From positions 7,236,001 through 7,300,000 of the forward strand of contig NZ_CP029189.1 in assembly GCF_008642275.1 (NCBI RefSeq): a DNA stretch of 64,000 nt. The letters run 5' to 3'. Positions 7,715 through 16,214 of the stretch are shown here, one piece after another (positions within the stretch are counted from its first letter, which is position 1; each line of letters begins with the position of its first letter). A program made the position numbers and the translations under genes. The stretch is from Streptomyces venezuelae (GTDB taxonomy: Bacteria > Actinomycetota > Actinomycetes > Streptomycetales > Streptomycetaceae). The notes beneath the pieces were generated by a model. It searched no databases, was not told the DNA's origin, and worked only from the letters and a program-made list of their open reading frames with translations.

Positions 7715-9214
7715 ATGAGCACTGCTTCGACGGAGAGGAACCGCCGGTTCGTCCGCAGGCTCCTGCCGGTCGCGGGCGGCTCCCTCGTGGCGGCGGCCGG
7801 AGCCCTGGTCGCCGTCGGCTGCTTCCTCGGCCTCTACGTACGGCCCACCTCGGACGACTGGTGCGCCGCCTGGAAGTCCCGCGATCTGGGCGTCCTCGGG
7901 ATCACGCACGACTTCTACGCCACCCAGAACGGCCGGATCACCAACGCCTTCCTGAGCGGCCTCGTCTACGGCGACGGGTTCGCCGGGACGAAGGTCCTGC
8001 CGACGGTCATCGTCGTCGCCTTCACCGTCGGCCTGGTCCTCCTCGGCATCGTGTTCCTGCGGTGTCTCGGTGCGAGGCCCCCGGTGCTGCTCCTGGTCGC
8101 CGCCGCCCTGGCCGTCCAGGCCGTGATCTACTACGGCGGCACCCGCAGCTACCAGGTCCTGCTGTGGGCACCGGCCACGATCTCCCACACCGTTCCGAGC
8201 GTCATCGGAGTGTGGGCGCTGCTGCTGGGCATCTGGACCGTCCGCCGGCCCCGGGACGCGCTGCGCACGGCGGGCTTCGCCGCGGCGTTCCTCATCGGGT
8301 TCGCGATCGGCACCCTGAGCGAGTCGTTCTCCCTCGTCAGCGGGCTCCTCGCGGCCTGCGTGGGGCTGCTGGCCGTGCCCCGCCTCAAGCTGGCGCGGAC
8401 CTGGCGCCCGTTCACCTGGTGCCTGCTCTGGTGCTCCGGGGTCGTCTGCGGGCTGGTCGTGCTGACCACGTCCCCCGGCGCCCGGTGGCGTCGCGCCCAG
8501 CAGCCGCCCAAGGAGTCCGTGCTCTCCGCGGCCGAACTGCGTGGCACCTACGAGGACTGGCTGCACATGTGGGACACCGTCACCGGTCAGTGGGCCTACC
8601 TGGGAGCCGCCGCCGTCGGTGTCCTGCTGGGCCTGGGCGCCGGGCTCGCGGCGCCGGTGCCCGCGCCCGGACAACGGGAGTCGGGCCCGGCCGTCCCGCG
8701 GAAGGCGCTGGTCGCCCTGCTGTTGCTGCCGGTGCTCGTGGTGGTGCTGGGATCGTTCGCGGTGGTGGTGGGGCTGCGCAGCGGCTACGGGCCGACCGGA
8801 TGGACGTACGCACGCACCTGGACGAACTACCTCGTGCCGATGGAACTGGCACTGTGCGCCTACGGCGTCCTGCTGGGGCTCTGGGCCCGCCGGTTCACGG
8901 CGGGCCGGGGGGCCGCCTCCTGGGCCCTGCCGGCCGGCATCGTGGTCACGGCCGGGCTGGCGCTGGCCTCGCTGGCGGTGCTCGTCCCGGGCGTCAAGCA
9001 GCTCACCACCGCGACGGTCACCCGCTCGGTGGCCTGGGACGCCCAGAACTCCCGCATCCGGACCGGGGCCGCGGCGGGTGCGGCCGACCTCGGATACCGG
9101 CCGATGCACATCGGGAACCTGGCCGAGCCCTTCTTCACCTCCGACTACCGGCGTGACTGGGTCGCGGCCTGCGTGTCCGCCTGGTACGGCATCGAGCGGA
9201 TCCACCGCCTCTGA
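7715..9214 (+). CDS. polytopic membrane protein, DUF6056-like
   Basis: 499 residues. The ATG at 7715 follows GAAGGA with 7-nt spacing; the longer frame back to 7307 is rejected. About ten to eleven hydrophobic helices are spread through the protein. An early extracytoplasmic loop, RPTSDDWCAAWKSRDLG, carries the paired acidic residues and aromatics (SDDWC) typical of DUF6056 proteins, which resemble GT-C-type glycosyltransferases using polyprenyl-phosphate sugars. The C-terminus (DYRRDWVAACVSAWYGIERI) is soluble. Role inferred: transfer of sugar to a cell-envelope or secreted acceptor. It is divergent from a secreted glycosidase-like gene, which fits an envelope-glycan context, but the substrate is unknown. 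Confidence 0.75.
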   Translation: MSTASTERNRRFVRRLLPVAGGSLVAAAGALVAVGCFLGLYVRPTSDDWCAAWKSRDLGVLGITHDFYATQNGRITNAFLSGLVYGDGFAGTKVLPTVIVVAFTVGLVLLGIVFLRCLGARPPVLLLVAAALAVQAVIYYGGTRSYQVLLWAPATISHTVPSVIGVWALLLGIWTVRRPRDALRTAGFAAAFLIGFAIGTLSESFSLVSGLLAACVGLLAVPRLKLARTWRPFTWCLLWCSGVVCGLVVLTTSPGARWRRAQQPPKESVLSAAELRGTYEDWLHMWDTVTGQWAYLGAAAVGVLLGLGAGLAAPVPAPGQRESGPAVPRKALVALLLLPVLVVVLGSFAVVVGLRSGYGPTGWTYARTWTNYLVPMELALCAYGVLLGLWARRFTAGRGAASWALPAGIVVTAGLALASLAVLVPGVKQLTTATVTRSVAWDAQNSRIRTGAAAGAADLGYRPMHIGNLAEPFFTSDYRRDWVAACVSAWYGIERIHRL

Positions 9215-9229
9215 CCACGGGCGCCGGGT

Positions 9230-10381
9230 TCAACGGCGCGGCAGCGCGCGGGCCAGGAAGTGACCGGCGGCGTCCTCGTACTCCTCCAGGTGCCAGCCCG
9301 TGGCCTCCAGGGCGCGGCGGAGGTTGCCTTCGGCGAGGAGGTCGCCGGGGTCGAGGGGGCGGCCGTGCCGGGCCGCGCGCTCCGCGCGGCCCGAGGGATG
9401 GAAGAGCAGCAGGACGCCGTCGGCGGCGGTGACGCGGGCCCATTCGCGCAGGGCCGCGGCCGGCTCCGGGAGGTGGTCGAGCAGCCCCGCCGAGAAGATG
9501 CCGTCCACCGACGCGGCGGCCAGCGGCAGCCGGGTGCAGTCGGCGGCGAGGAGGGACCCGTGGCGGGTGCGGCCGTGCCGGGCGGCGGCGGTCAGCATGG
9601 CCGGGGTGAGGTCGACGCCGACCACCTGGCCGCCGGTCCCGACCTGGGCCCGGAGCGCGGGCATGGCCCGTCCGGTGCCGCAGCCGAGGTCCACGGCCCG
9701 CGCGCCGGGCGCCAGCCGGAGCCGGGCGACCGCGGCGTCGTAGGCGGGGGTCTGGTAGGCGAACCGCTCCTCCCAGGCGTCGGCCCGCCGGGTGAAAAAG
9801 GCCCGGGTGGCCGTGTGCGTGGCGCGGTCGGCCACGAGTCGGGCGAACCGGCCGAGGAGCTGCTCACCCCAGGGGTCCAGGGGGAGGTCGTGCGGCAGGA
9901 AGCGGACTCCCCAGGCGCTGGGACCGATCCGGAACGCCTGATCCGGGTACCCGTCGCAGGAGGCCAGGACCACGGCGCCGGCGGGCAGTTCCAGGGGGTC
10001 GCAGGCCGGCCGGAGGCCAGGGGAGGGCGGGGTGGCCCCGGCGAAGAGCGGGTCGGAGCCCGCGGCCCGGGTGAGTTCGACCGGCGGGCGGTCGGGGGCG
10101 GTGCCGGGCCGGACTCCGGGGGCGGCGTCCGGCTCCCGTACCAGCAGTCGCGTACCCGGTTCCAGGGCCAGGACCGGCACCTCCGCGGCGAGGGCCTCCT
10201 GGAGCAGGGCCGGCGCGGCGGCGCCCAGGACGATCAGGCCCTCCACACCGGTGAGGCCGTCGGACGGGCCCGCATCGTCGGCGGGCGGGAGGGTCCGGGA
10301 GGCCAGACCCGCCGCGGCGAGCACCCTGCGTACGGCGGTGGGCGCCTGCCCGGCCGCGGGCTGCACGACGACTACCGCCAT
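9230..10381 (-). CDS. degenerate class I amidotransferase domain fused to SAM methyltransferase
   Basis: 383 residues. Residues 1-180 follow the glutamine amidotransferase fold (GVEGLIVLGAA, then EVPVLALEPGTRLLV, then DQAFRIGPSAWGVRFLPHD), but the nucleophile elbow that normally reads G-I-C-L-G is A-L-E-P-G and the catalytic His-x-Glu is P-H-D. The domain therefore looks inactive. Residues 205-383 are a class I methyltransferase with motif I VDLGCGTGRAMP, VVGVDLTPAML and a Methyltransf_11-type ADCTRLPLAAASVDGIFSAG. The ATG start at 10381 is preceded by an AAGGACTGAGGT region. Substrate unknown. It sits just downstream of the mod operon, separated by a strong hairpin, and its own leader contains GCATATGC. 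Confidence 0.85.
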   Translation of the reverse strand: MAVVVVQPAAGQAPTAVRRVLAAAGLASRTLPPADDAGPSDGLTGVEGLIVLGAAAPALLQEALAAEVPVLALEPGTRLLVREPDAAPGVRPGTAPDRPPVELTRAAGSDPLFAGATPPSPGLRPACDPLELPAGAVVLASCDGYPDQAFRIGPSAWGVRFLPHDLPLDPWGEQLLGRFARLVADRATHTATRAFFTRRADAWEERFAYQTPAYDAAVARLRLAPGARAVDLGCGTGRAMPALRAQVGTGGQVVGVDLTPAMLTAAARHGRTRHGSLLAADCTRLPLAAASVDGIFSAGLLDHLPEPAAALREWARVTAADGVLLLFHPSGRAERAARHGRPLDPGDLLAEGNLRRALEATGWHLEEYEDAAGHFLARALPRR

Positions 10382-10562
10382 ACCTCAGTCCTTACATTCG
10401 AGCTGATCTTGCTGTTTCGCACTGTATCTGCGCAAGCATGCCCGTATTCATGCCGCATATGCCAGATGTACTCCGCTCCGTGAGACGGCCGGCCGGCGCG
10501 AGGCGATCGGCGACGCGGTGACGGAAGGGCGAACACGGCGGCCGGGGTGCGGCGTTCGGAAC

Positions 10563-10618
10563 GCAAAGAGGCCCCCACGTGCCGAACACCGCGATCGGCA
10601 TGCAGGGGCCTCTTTTGC
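10563..10618. terminator. bidirectional nested-hairpin terminator
   Basis: Outer arms GCAAAGAGGCCCC (10563-10575) and GGGGCCTCTTTTGC (10605-10618) are complementary except for one extra T. An inner stem GTGCCGA / TCGGCAT (10579-10585 / 10595-10601) extends the hairpin. It has A-rich and T-rich flanks on either side, so it could terminate from either direction, and it would stop the modABC transcript before the methyltransferase gene. Confidence 0.8.
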
Positions 10619-10765
10619 CGGTGCTCCCCATGGCGGCGAGAGCCGCTCGACCGTCACGGGGCCGGTGTGCGTGCCGGCCGGTCTGGGTCGACCCGGCAGG
10701 GGGCGACTGAGGCGCGGACGCGGACACGGGGGCGGGCCGAAGCGGCCTGCCTGCGGCCAGTTAAT

Positions 10766-10782
10766 CATTCACGAGGCGAATG
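10766..10782. promoter_or_regulatory. candidate operator CATTC-N7-GAATG (copy 1)
   Basis: An inverted repeat, CATTC acgaggc GAATG. It shares both arms, the spacer length and the GGC next to the right arm with the copy at 13854-13870 on the other side of the mod operon. A perfect CGCATATGCG palindrome follows at 10796-10805. Function inferred only. Confidence 0.4.
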
Positions 10783-10870
10783 CGCCATAGTAGATCGCAT
10801 ATGCGAGGTAGGAACCCGCTTTTCATGGCGTGTGCCGCCCTCCGTCAAGGGCTGCCGGGCGCGTCGGAGG

Positions 10871-12796
10871 TCACAGGGGTACGAGGGTGATCTCGGTGGC
10901 CTTCACGCTGCACCACACTGCCGTGCCGTCGGCGATCGCCAGCTCGGCGGCGGCCTGCGGGGTGATCTCGCAGACGACGTCGGCCGCGGCCTCCGACGTG
11001 ACGAGGACCCGGAGCCGGCTGCCCGCCGCGGTGATCTCACGGACGGTTCCGGGCCATACGTTGCGCGGACTGCCGGACGGCTGGACGCGATGGAGGGACA
11101 CGGCCTCGGGCGCGACGATGGCCAGGGCCTCGGAACCCTCCGCCACGGGTTCCGCCACCACGACGGACCCGCCGGCGGCCAGCTTGAGCCCGTCCGCCGT
11201 GGCCGTCCCCGGCCATGCGTTGCGGCCGAGCATGCGGGCCACCCACGGGGACCGCGGATTGCGCGTGACCTCGGCGGGCGGTGCGTCCTGGAGGGCCCGC
11301 CCGTGGGCCAGTACGAGCACCCGGTCGGCCAGGGAGACGGCCTCGACGGGATCGTGGGTGACGATGAGGCAGACGCCGCCGAAGCCGGCCAGGTGGGTGC
11401 GCAGGGTGTGCCGCACGCGGGCCCGGGTGGTCTGGTCGAGCGCGGCCAGCGGTTCGTCCAGAAGCAGCAGGCGGGGCTGGGCGGCCAGCGCCCGGGCGAG
11501 GGCCACCCGCTGGGCCTGGCCGCCGGACAGCTGCGCGGGCCTGCGGTCGGCGAGATGGCCGACGCCGAGCCGGTCGAGCCACAGGCGCGCCCTGGAACGG
11601 GCCTCGGCGCGGTGCGTGCCCTGGGCGCGCAGCCCGTAGGCGGTGTTGCCGAGCGCGGTCAGGTGCGGGAACAGTGCGCCGTCCTGCGGCACCCAGGCCA
11701 CCTGGCGCTGGTGCGGGGGCAGGGCCGTCACGTCGTCGTCGCCGAGGCGCAGGGTGGCGTGGGCGCGCGGGGTGAGGCCGAGCAGGGCGCGCAGCAGGGT
11801 GGTCTTGCCGGCGCCGTTCTCGCCGACGACGGCGATGGTGGTGCCGGGTTCGGCGTCGAGGGTGAGCTCGTTGAAGCCGGTGACGGCCGCGTGCAGGGAC
11901 CAGCGGCCGGCGGGCGCGGAACCGGTGACCGGGTCCGGCTCCGGGGCCCGGCCGACCGGGTCCTCGGCAGGCGTCGCGTGACGGGTGTCGCGTACGGCGT
12001 GGCCGGAGGTCCAGCGGCCGCGGAGGGCGACCAGGACCGCCATCGCCACGACGAGCAGGAGGAGGGACAGCGAGGTCGCGGCCTCGGGGTCGTCCTGGAG
12101 GAGCAGGTACACCTGCAGCGGCAGGGTCTGGGTGACGCCGGGAAGGTTGCCGGCGAAGGTGATCGTGGCCCCGAACTCGCCGAGCGCCCGGGCCCAGGTG
12201 AGGGCGGCGCCGGCGATCAGACCGGGAGCCACCATCGGGAGGGTGACGGTGAAGAAGACCCGCAGCGGGGTGGCGCCGAGGGAGGCCGCGGTCTCCTCGT
12301 AGCCGGGGCGCAGCCCGCCCAGGGCCCCTTCGAGGCTGATGACGAGGAAGGGCATCGCCACGAACGTGGCCGCCACGACGGCGCCCGAGGTGTGGAACGG
12401 CAGGGTGATCCCGAAGGTCTCGTCCAGGAAGGGGCCCAGCAGACCGCGCCGGCCGAAGCCCAGCAGCAGCGCGACACCTCCCACCGTCGGGGGCAGCACC
12501 ATCGGCAGCAGCACGAGGGACCGTACGACGGTCTTCCCCGGGAAGTCGATCCGTGCCAGCAGCCAGGCCAGGGGCACGCCCAGCAGCAGGCTGAGCCCCA
12601 GCGCCCAGAAGGACACGACGAGGGAGAGCCGCAGGGCCTCCAGGGAGCCGGGGGTGGTCAGGTGCGCGCGGAGCTCGCTCCACTGTGTGCGGACGAGGAT
12701 CCCGGCCAGCGGGATCATCAGGAACGCGATCGCCAGGAGCGCGGGCAGGGCCAGGAGGAGCGGTGGGCGGGGCCCGGCGGCGCGGCGCTGGGTCAC
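10871..12796 (-). CDS. modBC: molybdate ABC transporter, fused permease-ATPase
   Basis: 641 residues. The GTG start at 12796 overlaps the modA stop by 4 bases, so the two are coupled; a frame back to 13687 just shadows modA. Residues 1-260 are a ModB-type permease with about six helices and the EAA-like loop [20 protein letters not shown]. After a short linker, residues 300-510 are the ATPase: Walker [10 protein letters not shown], signature LSGGQAQR, Walker [12 protein letters not shown] and VTHDPVEA. The last 125 residues are TOBE/Mop domains ([25 protein letters not shown]), the regulatory molybdate-binding part of ModC. One polypeptide therefore supplies membrane channel and motor. It should import molybdate for the nearby nitrate reductase. 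Confidence 0.95.
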   Translation of the reverse strand: MTQRRAAGPRPPLLLALPALLAIAFLMIPLAGILVRTQWSELRAHLTTPGSLEALRLSLVVSFWALGLSLLLGVPLAWLLARIDFPGKTVVRSLVLLPMVLPPTVGGVALLLGFGRRGLLGPFLDETFGITLPFHTSGAVVAATFVAMPFLVISLEGALGGLRPGYEETAASLGATPLRVFFTVTLPMVAPGLIAGAALTWARALGEFGATITFAGNLPGVTQTLPLQVYLLLQDDPEAATSLSLLLLVVAMAVLVALRGRWTSGHAVRDTRHATPAEDPVGRAPEPDPVTGSAPAGRWSLHAAVTGFNELTLDAEPGTTIAVVGENGAGKTTLLRALLGLTPRAHATLRLGDDDVTALPPHQRQVAWVPQDGALFPHLTALGNTAYGLRAQGTHRAEARSRARLWLDRLGVGHLADRRPAQLSGGQAQRVALARALAAQPRLLLLDEPLAALDQTTRARVRHTLRTHLAGFGGVCLIVTHDPVEAVSLADRVLVLAHGRALQDAPPAEVTRNPRSPWVARMLGRNAWPGTATADGLKLAAGGSVVVAEPVAEGSEALAIVAPEAVSLHRVQPSGSPRNVWPGTVREITAAGSRLRVLVTSEAAADVVCEITPQAAAELAIADGTAVWCSVKATEITLVPL

Positions 12797-13614
12797 GGCT
12801 GCTGGAAGCCCGCCTCCTGGAGGATCTTCTGGGCCTCCGGCGAGGACAGCCACCGGACGAAGGCGTCCGCGGCGGCGGCGTTCCGGGCGGCGTCCAGCGT
12901 GGCGGCCGGGTAGGAGGCGACGGCGTTCTGGTCCTCCGGGATCTCGACCGCGCCGACCTTCCCCCGGGCCGCGGTCGTGTCCGTCGTGTAGACGAGGCCG
13001 GCATCCGCTTCGCCCAGCTCCACCTTGGACAGCACGGCCCGTACGTTCGGCTCCAGCGAGACCGGCTTCACGGTGATGCCCTGCTTGTCGAGGATCTCCT
13101 GGCTGTAGCGCCCGGCCGGCACCTCCGGGGCGGCCAGGACGACCTTCAGGCTGGGATCGGACAGGTCCTTCAGGGAGTCGATCTTGTGCGGGTTGCCCGG
13201 AGCGGTGGCGATCACGAGCTCGTTCTTCGCGATCACGGTCGGGGTTCCGGTCTCCGCCTTGAGGCCGTCCATCGTCTTGGTGTCGGCGGTGACCAGGGCG
13301 TCGGCCGGGGCTCCCTGTCTGACCTGTGCGGCCAGCTCCTGTGATCCGGCGAAGGAGAAGGTGACTTTCGTGCCCGGGTGCTCCTTCTGGTACTCCGCCC
13401 CGATGGTCTTGAACACGTCGGTGAGGGAGGCGGCGGCGAGCACGGTCAGGTTCGCGGCCTGCACGGAGCCCGACGGGGACGCGGCGGTCGGTGCCGCGGC
13501 CGCGGAAGGGCCGGTGCCGCCACCGCCGCAGGCGGTCAGGACGGGGAGGAGCAGGGCGCCGCCGAGGAGGCCCGCGGCCGCCCGGCGCTGTCGGAGGTAC
13601 GGAAGGAAGCGCAT
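12793..13614 (-). CDS. modA: molybdate-binding lipoprotein
   Basis: 273 residues. A lipoprotein signal ends at LTAC (Cys29), so the protein is tethered outside the cell. The ligand-binding fold is visible: [39 protein letters not shown] and [19 protein letters not shown]. The two short motifs with Ser (AAASL and AGSQ) are those that hydrogen-bond molybdate or tungstate in ModA. It is the first gene of modA-modBC and lies divergent from the Mop gene across 363 bp containing candidate operators. Molybdate and tungstate cannot be told apart by eye. Confidence 0.95.
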   Translation of the reverse strand: MRFLPYLRQRRAAAGLLGGALLLPVLTACGGGGTGPSAAAAPTAASPSGSVQAANLTVLAAASLTDVFKTIGAEYQKEHPGTKVTFSFAGSQELAAQVRQGAPADALVTADTKTMDGLKAETGTPTVIAKNELVIATAPGNPHKIDSLKDLSDPSLKVVLAAPEVPAGRYSQEILDKQGITVKPVSLEPNVRAVLSKVELGEADAGLVYTTDTTAARGKVGAVEIPEDQNAVASYPAATLDAARNAAAADAFVRWLSSPEAQKILQEAGFQQP

Positions 13615-13977
13615 GGCGGGATGTGTTCTCCGGTCCGGTGGGCCGTATCCCGTGCACGCGGCACGAGATGCGGATATGGTGCTGCATTTGCTGTCAATGG
13701 GGCATCAGAAGGCCCGCATCTGCAATTCGCCGCTCTCCGGCCGGCAGGGTTCTGATTCCGCCAATCGGGTCGGAAGGCCCAGTTCAGGTGGGTGAAGGGC
13801 CCGGAAAAGGAGGGGACCTGGGGCCTTTCCCGAATACGCCAGGGCGTTGCGTCCATTCGGCTGGCGAATGAGATGGGTGCGCTCCGGACCCCGTGCTCCG
13901 TCGGGTACGTTCGGGCATGACGCAGGTCACACGAGTGCCTGCGGTTTCCTTTTCCGACCACGTGAGGCGTGTTTTCC
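13615..13977. other. 363-bp divergent regulatory region between modA and mop
   Basis: It is noticeably AT-richer than its surroundings. It contains GCATCTGC at 13716-13723 beside AATTCGCCG, CTGCATTTGCTG at about 13682, an inverted repeat CATTCG-N5-CGAATG at 13854-13870 and GGTCACACGAGTG near the mop leader. No gene is seen. Confidence 0.55.
13854..13870. promoter_or_regulatory. candidate operator CATTC-N7-GAATG (copy 2)
   Basis: CATTC ggctggc GAATG has the same arms, spacer length and GGCGAATG right half as the copy at 10766-10782. It lies 108 bp upstream of the mop start. A molybdate-responsive regulator is a reasonable but unproven owner. Confidence 0.45.
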
Positions 13978-14397
13978 ATGAGCCTGTCCATCCGCAACCA
14001 GATCACCGGCACCGTCACCGCAGTGACCGCGGGCGAGGCCATGGCCTCGGTGAAGGTGCGCCTGGTCGGCGGTCAGGACATCACCGCCGCCATCACCACC
14101 GACGCGGTCAAGGACCTCGGCCTCGCCGAAGGCTCCTCGGTCAAGGCCCTGGTGAAGGCCACCGAGGTGTCCCTCGCGACCGGCCCGGTGGAGGGCATCT
14201 CCATCCGCAACCAGATCGCCGGCACGGTCACGGACGTCGCGACCGGGGGCGCCATGGGCTCGGTGAAGGTCTCCGTCGAGGGCGGCGAGCTGACCGCCGC
14301 GATCACCAAGGACGCCGTCGAGGCACTCGGCCTGGCCTCCGGTACCTCCGTCGTCGCGCTGATCAAGTCGACCGAGATCTCCCTCGCCGCCGCCTGA
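13978..14397 (+). CDS. mop: molybdenum-pterin/molybdate-binding protein, di-Mop
   Basis: 139 residues made of two Mop/TOBE domains in tandem: residues 1-68 (SIRNQITGTVTAVTAGEAMA ...) and 72-139 (SIRNQIAGTVTDVATGGAMG ...), each ending in a VSLA/ISLA strand. Mop proteins assemble as oligomers that store or buffer molybdate in the cytoplasm. The ATG at 13978 has GTGAGG about 10 nt upstream. A GTG three codons earlier is in frame but would overlap that site. The gene is divergent from modA, so transport and storage are likely co-regulated from the shared region. Confidence 0.93.
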   Translation: MSLSIRNQITGTVTAVTAGEAMASVKVRLVGGQDITAAITTDAVKDLGLAEGSSVKALVKATEVSLATGPVEGISIRNQIAGTVTDVATGGAMGSVKVSVEGGELTAAITKDAVEALGLASGTSVVALIKSTEISLAAA

Positions 14398-14422
14398 TCC
14401 CCGCGTCACACCGAGGGCCGAG

Positions 14423-14449
14423 GGCCGCACACCACACCGGTGTGCGGCC
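14423..14449. terminator. bidirectional terminator between mop and the methyltransferase
   Basis: Perfect 11-bp arms GGCCGCACACC / GGTGTGCGGCC enclose a 5-nt loop between two convergent stops (14397 and 14472). Confidence 0.75.
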
Positions 14450-14471
14450 GATCCGGTCGCTCACCTCACGT

Positions 14472-15287
14472 TCAGTGCGGCCCGGCGCCACCAGGCCGCG
14501 GGCCGCGGTCGTGGCGACGAGGACTTCGGCCAAGCGCCGTGTCTCCACCAGCCCCAGGGCGCGCGGTCGTTCGTCCATCCGGTCGGGTACCGACATCACG
14601 TTCCGCCCCTGGTTCCGGTTCTTCCCACGGGGTCGCGCGCACGATCACCAGTGATCCCTCGTAGCTCGGCCGACTGCGCAGGTGGCCGAACTCCTCGTCC
14701 CAGGCCCCGGACTCCAGGTCCGCGCGGAGGGTCCTGTCGAAGTGCTCGCGGACCCGGTCGTCGACGAAACTCCACGCCGGGCACCCCTGGCGGGCGGCCG
14801 GATCGAGCAGTGTCTCCGGGCGCCCGTAGTAGGCCTCGCTGAATCCGTCGGTGCAGTCCAGGGGGATGGGCACGGTCCGGACCGTGCCGGAGCCGCCGAG
14901 CGCCGACGCCAGTTCCTCGACGGTCGGGTGGGACAGGGCCTCGGTGTCGAGGACCTCGGGCGCGTACCGGTACAGCCAGAAGTCCCGGACCAGTGCGGGG
15001 TCGCGGGTCAGGATGACCACCGGGCCGCGGGTCACCCGCCGCATCTCGCGCAGCCCGGCCCGTACGTCCGGCCACTGGCGGACGCCGAACAGGGTCATCG
15101 CCGCGTCGAACTCCCCGTCGGCGAAGGGCAGGTCCTCGGCGACGGCGCCCACGTCGAGGACGGTCCGGGAGCCGCCGAGGGCCTCGGCGACGACTCGGGC
15201 GATGCGCTCGTCCGGGCGGCCGTGGGGGGAGCGGCGGGCGGCGCGGGATCCGATGGCTCCGCCGCCGTACGGGGTGCGTGTGGTCAT
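14472..15287 (-). CDS. SAM methyltransferase homologue with internal deletion of the SAM-binding loop
   Basis: 271 residues; ATG at 15287. It resembles the Methyltransf_11-type family common in Streptomyces: AEDLPFADGEFDAAMTLFGV, GLREMRRVTRGPVVILTRDP, FWLYRYAPEVL, VPLDCTDGFSEAYYGRPE and GHLRSRPSYEGSL all align with what I know of that family. However, the sequence passes directly from RTVLDVGA to VAEDLPF. The Gly-rich motif I tail and the acidic motif II, about 35 residues, are missing, with the join at about 15138-15150. The N-terminus also lacks the usual YD motif, and a 50-residue Arg/Pro-rich tail follows the normal end. Probably catalytically dead or a decaying gene. It forms a possible operon with the upstream PNPOx gene. 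Confidence 0.7.
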   Translation of the reverse strand: MTTRTPYGGGAIGSRAARRSPHGRPDERIARVVAEALGGSRTVLDVGAVAEDLPFADGEFDAAMTLFGVRQWPDVRAGLREMRRVTRGPVVILTRDPALVRDFWLYRYAPEVLDTEALSHPTVEELASALGGSGTVRTVPIPLDCTDGFSEAYYGRPETLLDPAARQGCPAWSFVDDRVREHFDRTLRADLESGAWDEEFGHLRSRPSYEGSLVIVRATPWEEPEPGAERDVGTRPDGRTTARPGAGGDTALGRSPRRHDRGPRPGGAGPH

Positions 15288-15373
15288 ACGGTGTTGCCTC
15301 GCCTTGTGAGCAGGAACGGGGGAGGGGTCCGCACGCCGGTGGATGTGCCGGTCGGGTACGGGTGTTCGCGGGC

Positions 15374-16045
15374 CTACGACCAGAGCCGGAAGCGGTCCCA
15401 GCCGTCGCCGGCCCGCTCGTAGCGCAGCCGGGTGTGCACGCGGCTGCGGGCCGCCTGCCAGAACTCGACCTCGGCCGGGGCGAGGGTGTAGAGGGTCCAG
15501 CCGGAGTCGACGAGCGAGGGCTCCTGCCGGACCAGCGCCAGGGACTTCTCCAGGGCGTGGTCGCGCTCCGCCGTGTCCGCCAGGTACTGGCTCTGGCGGC
15601 CCAGCAGCGACTCGGCGCGCGCGGTGTCCGAACGGCCAAGGAAGTCGGTCGCGTTGTCCTGGGCGGATCCGGGGGTCACGGGCCCGCGCAGGCGGACCTG
15701 GCGGCCGTGCTCGGGCCAGTAGAAGGTGAGCGCGGCCCGCGGATGGACGGCCAGCTGGTGTCCCTTGGGGCTGAAACCGTGGCCGGCGAACTGCCATCCG
15801 GCGCCGTCCACCCCCTTGAGGATCAGCACGCGCGCGTCCGGGTCGCCGGCCTCGTCGACGGTGGACAGGGTCATCGCGTGCGGGTCCCGCAGGCCGTCCG
15901 CCACGGCGTCGGACAGCCAGGACAGGAAGAGCTGCACGGGATCGGCCGGGGCCCGCTCCGGGTCGAACTCCGCGAGCGGTCCCGCGAACACCTCGATGCC
16001 CCGCAGCCAGCCACGGACGGAACTGCCGTGATCTCCATCGCCCAT
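15374..16045 (-). CDS. pyridoxamine 5'-phosphate oxidase (PNPOx) family flavoprotein
   Basis: 223 residues. The ATG at 16045 is preceded by GAAGGGGG with 8-nt spacing; an extension to 16120 lacks support. The FMN-binding split barrel of PdxH is clear: PHAMTLSTVDEAGDPDARVL, LKGVDGAGWQF, SPKGHQLAVHPRAALTFYWP, HGRQVRLRG and the C-terminal dimerisation/active-site segment EFWQAARSRVHTRLRYER. PdxH oxidises pyridoxamine or pyridoxine phosphate to PLP using FMN. Some residues differ from classical PdxH (for instance LLGRQSQYL where PdxH has ASPQSQ), so a related oxidase is possible. GCATCTGC followed by GGCGAAT occurs at 16086-16100, just upstream. Confidence 0.85.
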   Translation of the reverse strand: MGDGDHGSSVRGWLRGIEVFAGPLAEFDPERAPADPVQLFLSWLSDAVADGLRDPHAMTLSTVDEAGDPDARVLILKGVDGAGWQFAGHGFSPKGHQLAVHPRAALTFYWPEHGRQVRLRGPVTPGSAQDNATDFLGRSDTARAESLLGRQSQYLADTAERDHALEKSLALVRQEPSLVDSGWTLYTLAPAEVEFWQAARSRVHTRLRYERAGDGWDRFRLWS

Positions 16046-16214
16046 CAGAGAGCCCCCTTCGCCTGCAACCTTCTGACACCATCCTGCATCTGCGGCGAAT
16101 ATTCGACAATCACCTGGCAAATGCTTGTCTCATGCCCCAAATCCCACCGCGCCTGAGCTGGAGATATGGGAGGTGCCGACGAACTCCTGGCTGGCAGGTA
16201 GACAGGCAGAGGGC

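Larger units (their letters stand above)
10382..10870. other. 489-bp intergenic region between the MT fusion and modBC
   Basis: No gene is supported. From left to right it holds an AT-rich leader of the methyltransferase fusion (about 10382-10470, with GCATATGC at 10455-10462), a long nested hairpin (10563-10618), an inverted repeat CATTC-N7-GAATG (10766-10782) and a second GCATATGC palindrome (10796-10805). Confidence 0.6.

Noticed and set aside
2764..7722. A 1,652-codon minus-strand open frame
   Set aside because: It overlaps the PIG-L gene and other true genes and has no recognisable domain; it is a GC-skew shadow.
10448..10768. 106-codon minus-strand frame in the mod/MT gap
   Set aside because: It is interrupted structurally by the nested-hairpin terminator and has no family resemblance or RBS.
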